Shown: piece after piece, positions 6,860 to 9,783 of the stretch
Position numbering within the stretch: position 1 is the stretch's first letter
Layout: every line of letters begins with the position of its first letter
Assembly (NCBI GenBank): GCA_016840305.1
Contig: JAEOSP010000019.1
Coordinates: 1-9,783 of the forward strand
Reading direction: 5' to 3'
Length of the DNA: 9,783 nt
Source: Candidatus Hodarchaeota archaeon
GTDB taxonomy: Archaea > Asgardarchaeota > Heimdallarchaeia > Hodarchaeales > Hodarchaeaceae
Notes under the pieces: model-generated
The model's database searches: none
What the model saw: the letters and a program-made list of their open reading frames with translations, nothing else
What the model was told of the DNA's origin: nothing
Made by a program: the position numbers and the translations under genes

Positions 6860-7615
6860 TTGCCGTATTATAAACGTAATGGTTATAAATTATATTATGA
6901 GGATACAGGCGAAGGTAAATCTTCAATTGTTTTTATTCATGGGTATTTAGGCAGTTCAATTTCACATTGGGGTCAACAACTTGGCGATCAAAAGTTGACC
7001 TCTAAGTATCAATTAGTTGCACCCGACTTACGTGGGTTTGCCAAGTCTAGTCTAGGTAAATTTGTTGAAAAGAATAAAACAGATGATATTATTGAAGATA
7101 TCCACTATCTGATCACTGAAGTACTTCACCTGGACAATCCGATTTTGATTGGTTACTCGGTAGGGGCAACCATATGCGTAATATATCATCTCAAATATGC
7201 TAATACCGTTAAGGGGTTGGTATTAGTTGGGCCTAGACCGTTTATTTCGAAATCTACTCGTTCTTGGAACTTTTTAGCTAAAGAAAAACGTACAGAGGAA
7301 AGGCAAAAATCTGCTAGTTCATTCACATGGTCTATCGTTAAAAGGATTCAAAAATTTGCCACATATCTATCGACTTTGATACAAAAACGAAGGAAAAAGG
7401 ATTTCTTAAAACAGATAAACGAAATTAAAATACCAATCTTGATGATTTATAGTAAAAAGGATACTGTCAGCCCACAAATAGTATTTAATACTTATAAGGA
7501 AAACCTTCCTTCTCACACAGAATATTATGAGCACGATGGGGATCATGGTATTGCTAACAATCAACCAGATGTATTCACAGGATTGCTTCTAAACTTTTTT
7601 GATAAAAACTTCTGA
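6860..7615 (+). CDS. Alpha/beta hydrolase-fold esterase/lipase-like protein
   Basis: The 251-residue protein has the complete signature of the family. The oxyanion HG (His27-Gly28) lies in VFIHGYLG, PDLRG is at 55-59 and the nucleophile elbow GYSVG has Ser100. The acid Asp201 lies in IYSKKD, and the catalytic His229 in DGDHG. A short, strongly basic lid (about 130-185, many Lys/Arg) lies between the nucleophile and acid. No signal peptide or membrane helix is seen, so it is probably cytoplasmic. The basic lid could favour contact with membranes or anionic substrates, which is inference. It begins at TTG 6860 behind GGAG, diverges from the membrane methyltransferase, and ends 7 bp from the convergent phosphodiesterase gene. 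Family members hydrolyse esters, thioesters, epoxides or C-C bonds, so the substrate cannot be assigned. Confidence 0.85.
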   Translation: MPYYKRNGYKLYYEDTGEGKSSIVFIHGYLGSSISHWGQQLGDQKLTSKYQLVAPDLRGFAKSSLGKFVEKNKTDDIIEDIHYLITEVLHLDNPILIGYSVGATICVIYHLKYANTVKGLVLVGPRPFISKSTRSWNFLAKEKRTEERQKSASSFTWSIVKRIQKFATYLSTLIQKRRKKDFLKQINEIKIPILMIYSKKDTVSPQIVFNTYKENLPSHTEYYEHDGDHGIANNQPDVFTGLLLNFFDKNF

Positions 7616-7622
7616 TTTCCCT

Positions 7623-8438
7623 CTAAATACGATTTTTCTCCTGGAGAGCTTCTAACAACAGCCAAGGATCATCAGTAAATATTCCATCAACCCCCAAATT
7701 GATTAGCCATTCCATAGTAGGTCGATCGTTTATCACCCAAACATGAACAGCAATATTTCGCTCATGAGCATCATTCACGAAAGCAGGTTTTACGATTTTT
7801 GTATTTCCCTTCTGAATTGGTACCTGAAGAGCGTAATACTTTGGATCAATAATTTTATTTAGACGTAATTTCTGGCGATAGATAAAATTCCTTACTTCTT
7901 TTGGAGAAGCAGCAGTGGCTACTGATGGAAGCAGTTCCCGGAATTTTTTTATTTGATGATGATGAAATGAACAGACTAGAACATCTTTTTCTCTTTTGAA
8001 CTCTGTTATTATATCAGCCAGCAACTGAGGAACATGAGGGTCTGTATTTTTAATATCTAGGTTAAATGGAATCCTTGGAAATAGCTCAAATGCTTGTCTT
8101 AGTGGGACTACTCTCCATTTCTTACCTCTGCAAGGGAAAGTTTTCCCTCCATCTAATGTGAAACTATAACCAAGATCAACATTCTTCAAATCTTCAAGTG
8201 TGAAGTTCTGGAGAGGTCCAGATACGTTGCTAGTTCTATCTAAAGTTGTATCATGAAAAAGAATCAGCTCATTATCTTTTGTTAACCGAATATCAGTTTC
8301 AATAAAATCAATCTCCAACAAAGAAGCGTTTTTCAAAGCAAGAAGAGTGTTTTCAGGAGAAACTGTCTGATCGCCCCTATGGGCCATCACAAGCGGGCGT
8401 GACGGAGATAAAAAAGGATTTTTCTTCTGTAGAACCAT
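7623..8438 (-). CDS. Glycerophosphodiester phosphodiesterase (GDPD family)
   Basis: The 271-residue protein is a full-length TIM-barrel GDPD. It has AHRG with His20-Arg21, PENT with Glu29, the metal ligands Glu47 and Asp49 (IETDIR), FHDTTLDRTS with the second catalytic His62, FNLDIK (125-130), VCSFHH (155-160), VHVWVIND (231-238) and GVDGIFTDDP (249-258). Family enzymes hydrolyse glycerophosphodiesters to a glycerol phosphate and an alcohol, using a divalent metal. No signal peptide is seen, so cytoplasmic action is expected. ATG 8438 is preferred over the internal Met18 because the first barrel strand (PLVMAHRG) would be lost otherwise; neither has a good Shine-Dalgarno. It runs tail to tail with the hydrolase gene. 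A role in lipid head-group turnover or phosphate scavenging is inferred. Confidence 0.93.
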   Translation of the reverse strand: MVLQKKNPFLSPSRPLVMAHRGDQTVSPENTLLALKNASLLEIDFIETDIRLTKDNELILFHDTTLDRTSNVSGPLQNFTLEDLKNVDLGYSFTLDGGKTFPCRGKKWRVVPLRQAFELFPRIPFNLDIKNTDPHVPQLLADIITEFKREKDVLVCSFHHHQIKKFRELLPSVATAASPKEVRNFIYRQKLRLNKIIDPKYYALQVPIQKGNTKIVKPAFVNDAHERNIAVHVWVINDRPTMEWLINLGVDGIFTDDPWLLLEALQEKNRI

Positions 8439-8738
8439 AGATATTCACACGTAAGGAGTATTAAATTCCTTTGGATTAATAAAATTATCCAAAATAGGTT
8501 TCAATCCGATAATCGGTTATTTTGATAAAATATATCGATTGTCCTCTTCCAATTGTGTAATAGTATAACGAACGTCCTTTATTTGTGAAATATGGCAAGA
8601 AAGATTCCCTTCTTAGTATTTGATAAATGCATTGTCTTTTTGGGTATGTATTGTGCTGATTATGAAAAAGCGTAGGTTTCAAATAATATCCTAGGAGAAT
8701 TGATGGATTAAAGATTTAATTAGCAATATGGATGATAG

Positions 8739-9051
8739 CTCCCCCTTTATGTCGTTTATGCTGATGCGATGAGGAGAAAGTTACAATCTGATAGAATAAA
8801 TAAAAATGATACCCTTTATTTAATCGAAAACTATCAGATTAGTAAGAATATATTTTTTATTGAAAAGGTTATGACATTTTTACCTTGCAGATGAACTTAT
8901 ATTGGTGTGTGAAAATCAAATGATTCAAACCTTAATATTCAATAAGCCTATTCATCAAAATGATATTTCTGCCGTTGAAAACCTCATATATCCAATATTT
9001 TCGAAGAAAAATCGAGTATTAAAGGAAACAATTTATGTTTATAGTCGCTAA
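8739..9051 (+). pseudogene. Possible frameshifted remnant of a small coding gene
   Basis: Two plus-strand open stretches overlap and follow each other with a one-frame shift. The first runs 8739-8894 (contains KLQSDRINKNDTLYLIENYQ), the second about 8875-9051 (contains YLADELILVCENQ, NDISAVENLIYPIF). Joined near 8875-8894, they give a protein-like chain of roughly 100 residues with alternating hydrophobic and polar stretches. I do not recognise the family. Internal stops, lack of a ribosome site and the AT-rich background mean chance is a real alternative. Part of the first stretch also forms the inverted repeat at 8785-8840, which argues against a simple coding origin. Confidence 0.2.
8785..8840. 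repeat. 10-bp perfect inverted repeat with a 36-base spacer
   Basis: AATCTGATAG (8785-8794) is answered by CTATCAGATT (8831-8840). Inside it, an ATAAATAAA arm and a TTTATTT arm can pair further, so the whole could fold as a bulged hairpin or cruciform. It could be an operator pair, the stem of a small RNA, or the terminal repeats of a tiny mobile-element remnant. No target-site duplication is obvious. Confidence 0.5.
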
Positions 9052-9292
9052 AGCGCGAACTGAATTCGTTGTCATTGATAAATTCATCTTTGTCTTGAGT
9101 ATAAAATTATTTATATCCCTTTTTGCTAGTATAAAGAGTCTGAACCACCATCCATCCAATATCCCATTTGTATAAACTGAAGCTTTCTTCGAATATTGTG
9201 TCAAGACAGATCATTGTTTCGGCTCCTAAAATTCTTGTATCATAACACTAACAATACTTTGATCTTTTATTAAACAAGGGGATATTTAAAAA

Positions 9293-9298
9293 GAGGAG
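9293..9298 (+). promoter_or_regulatory. Shine-Dalgarno site of the Kelch-protein gene
   Basis: GAGGAG lies ten bases before the ATG at 9309. A TTG at 9301 is closer, but in its frame the next codons do not continue the Kelch frame, so the ATG is the start. Confidence 0.65.
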
Positions 9299-9308
9299 AA
9301 TTGTCTAA

Positions 9309-9783
9309 ATGTCAAAACGTGGACTTAAAATTAAATTATATGTTGTCTTTATTATTGGTTTATTTTTTTTAGGAACTTACGAAAATTTTGGAAATCTTGA
9401 GAGATCATCTATAGTGGAGCTTATGGAAGAAAAACTAAATACTCTGGAATCAAAATATACATCCCCCATTTCAGATACAATGAGTGAACTGACAGCTGAA
9501 GGAGAAAGAGAAAATACTGTAGATTATGCTATACAATCAACAGGAATTATAACAGAGGATTCAGAGGAATTTCTGGAGGGAACAATAGAAAATTTATACC
9601 TAAATGATGAGGGATACCTTTCATTAAGTAGTGTGGATAACTGGGGGAGTAAAGCGGACCGGCCTCGTGCTAGATATGGGCCTTCGATGGTTTATGTTTC
9701 TAAATCAGATAAATTAGTTTTATTTGGTGGCTCTGTGGGTGGGGATGAAACATGGATCTATGATCCCCCTACTAATACTTGGA
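9309..9783 (+). CDS. Secreted or membrane-anchored Kelch-repeat protein (3' truncated)
   Basis: The frame stays open to the window edge, showing 158 residues of a longer protein. A basic start (SKRGLKIK) precedes a hydrophobic helix at about 9-22, fitting a signal peptide or signal anchor. A polar, acidic region with possible coiled-coil character follows (about 31-95). The GTIENLYLNDEGYLSL segment (91-106) resembles strand-rich lead-ins of secreted beta proteins. The first Kelch/galactose-oxidase blade then begins: RPRARYGPSMVYV (118-130), KLVLFGG (135-141) and TWIYDPPTNTW (148-158), with the diagnostic Gly-Gly and Tyr...Trp. Kelch propellers have several such blades, so at least 200-300 more residues are expected beyond the window. 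It acts outside the cytoplasm, probably in binding proteins or glycans. It is led by GAGGAG. Confidence 0.8.
   Translation, partial: MSKRGLKIKLYVVFIIGLFFLGTYENFGNLERSSIVELMEEKLNTLESKYTSPISDTMSELTAEGERENTVDYAIQSTGIITEDSEEFLEGTIENLYLNDEGYLSLSSVDNWGSKADRPRARYGPSMVYVSKSDKLVLFGGSVGGDETWIYDPPTNTW

Larger units (their letters stand above)
8439..9308. other. Long intergenic stretch with no convincing intact gene
   Basis: About 870 bases lie between the phosphodiesterase start and the Kelch gene start. Short minus-strand frames of 65 and 61 codons exist (8485-8682 and 9019-9204). Both need TTG starts, lack a good ribosome site and resemble no family I know. The stretch holds a 10-bp perfect inverted repeat (8785-8840), a possible frameshifted gene remnant (8739-9051), small palindromes near 8507-8517 and 8707-8720, and the promoter regions of the two flanking divergent genes. 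No tRNA or insertion-sequence gene was recognised. Confidence 0.5.

Noticed and set aside
8454..8471. AAGGA...TCCTT short hairpin as terminator or operator
   Set aside because: Only a 5-bp stem with an AT-rich loop and no T run; chance is sufficient.
8485..8682. 65-codon minus-strand frame as a gene
   Set aside because: It needs a TTG start without a good Shine-Dalgarno and has no recognisable motif; it is kept only as part of the noncoding stretch.
9019..9204. 61-codon minus-strand frame as a gene
   Set aside because: TTG start, no ribosome site, no family resemblance, and it overlaps other equally weak plus-strand frames.

Overview
The window is AT-rich and densely coded, with Shine-Dalgarno-led genes on both strands. 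It most likely comes from an archaeon, possibly an Asgard lineage, but no marker gene settles this. Three things support the reading: a two-subunit flavin/Fe-S dehydrogenase of the kind known from Thermococcales dye-linked L-proline dehydrogenases; surface proteins with a signal or anchor helix, many N-x-S/T sequons and, in one case, a C-terminal helix with a basic tail; and TTG starts behind clear GAGGAG/GGAG sites. No rRNA, tRNA, CRISPR array or intact transposase was found.

Bases 1-2807 (+) hold two translationally coupled genes. The first is a left-truncated electron-transfer subunit carrying an FAD/NAD(P)-type disulfide-reductase fold, two [4Fe-4S] cluster motifs and a BFD-like [2Fe-2S] motif. 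The second is a DAO-family flavoprotein. Together they should oxidise an amino acid or amine (proline, sarcosine, hydroxyproline and opines are all possible) and pass the electrons through the Fe-S chain.

Bases 2875-5287 (-) hold an OLD-family ATPase-TOPRIM protein followed, with an 8-nt overlap or a 13-nt gap, by a surface-anchored protein with a sulfite-oxidase-like (molybdopterin-binding) fold but no cysteine. The OLD-like protein keeps its TOPRIM acidic residues but has Asn where the Walker B catalytic Glu is expected.

Bases 5605-6684 (-) encode a multi-pass membrane methyltransferase of the ICMT/PEMT superfamily. It diverges from an alpha/beta hydrolase (6860-7615, +), which runs tail to tail, 7 bp apart, into a glycerophosphodiester phosphodiesterase (7623-8438, -). 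A membrane-lipid or prenyl-protein theme is possible for these three, but it is inferred from families only.

Bases 8439-9308 are a long, poorly coding stretch with a 10-bp perfect inverted repeat and a possible frameshifted gene remnant. At the right edge a secreted or anchored Kelch-repeat protein begins at 9309 and runs out of the window.

The best candidates for something new are the OLD/SUOX-fold gene pair with its altered Walker B motif, and the enlarged ICMT-like membrane protein.
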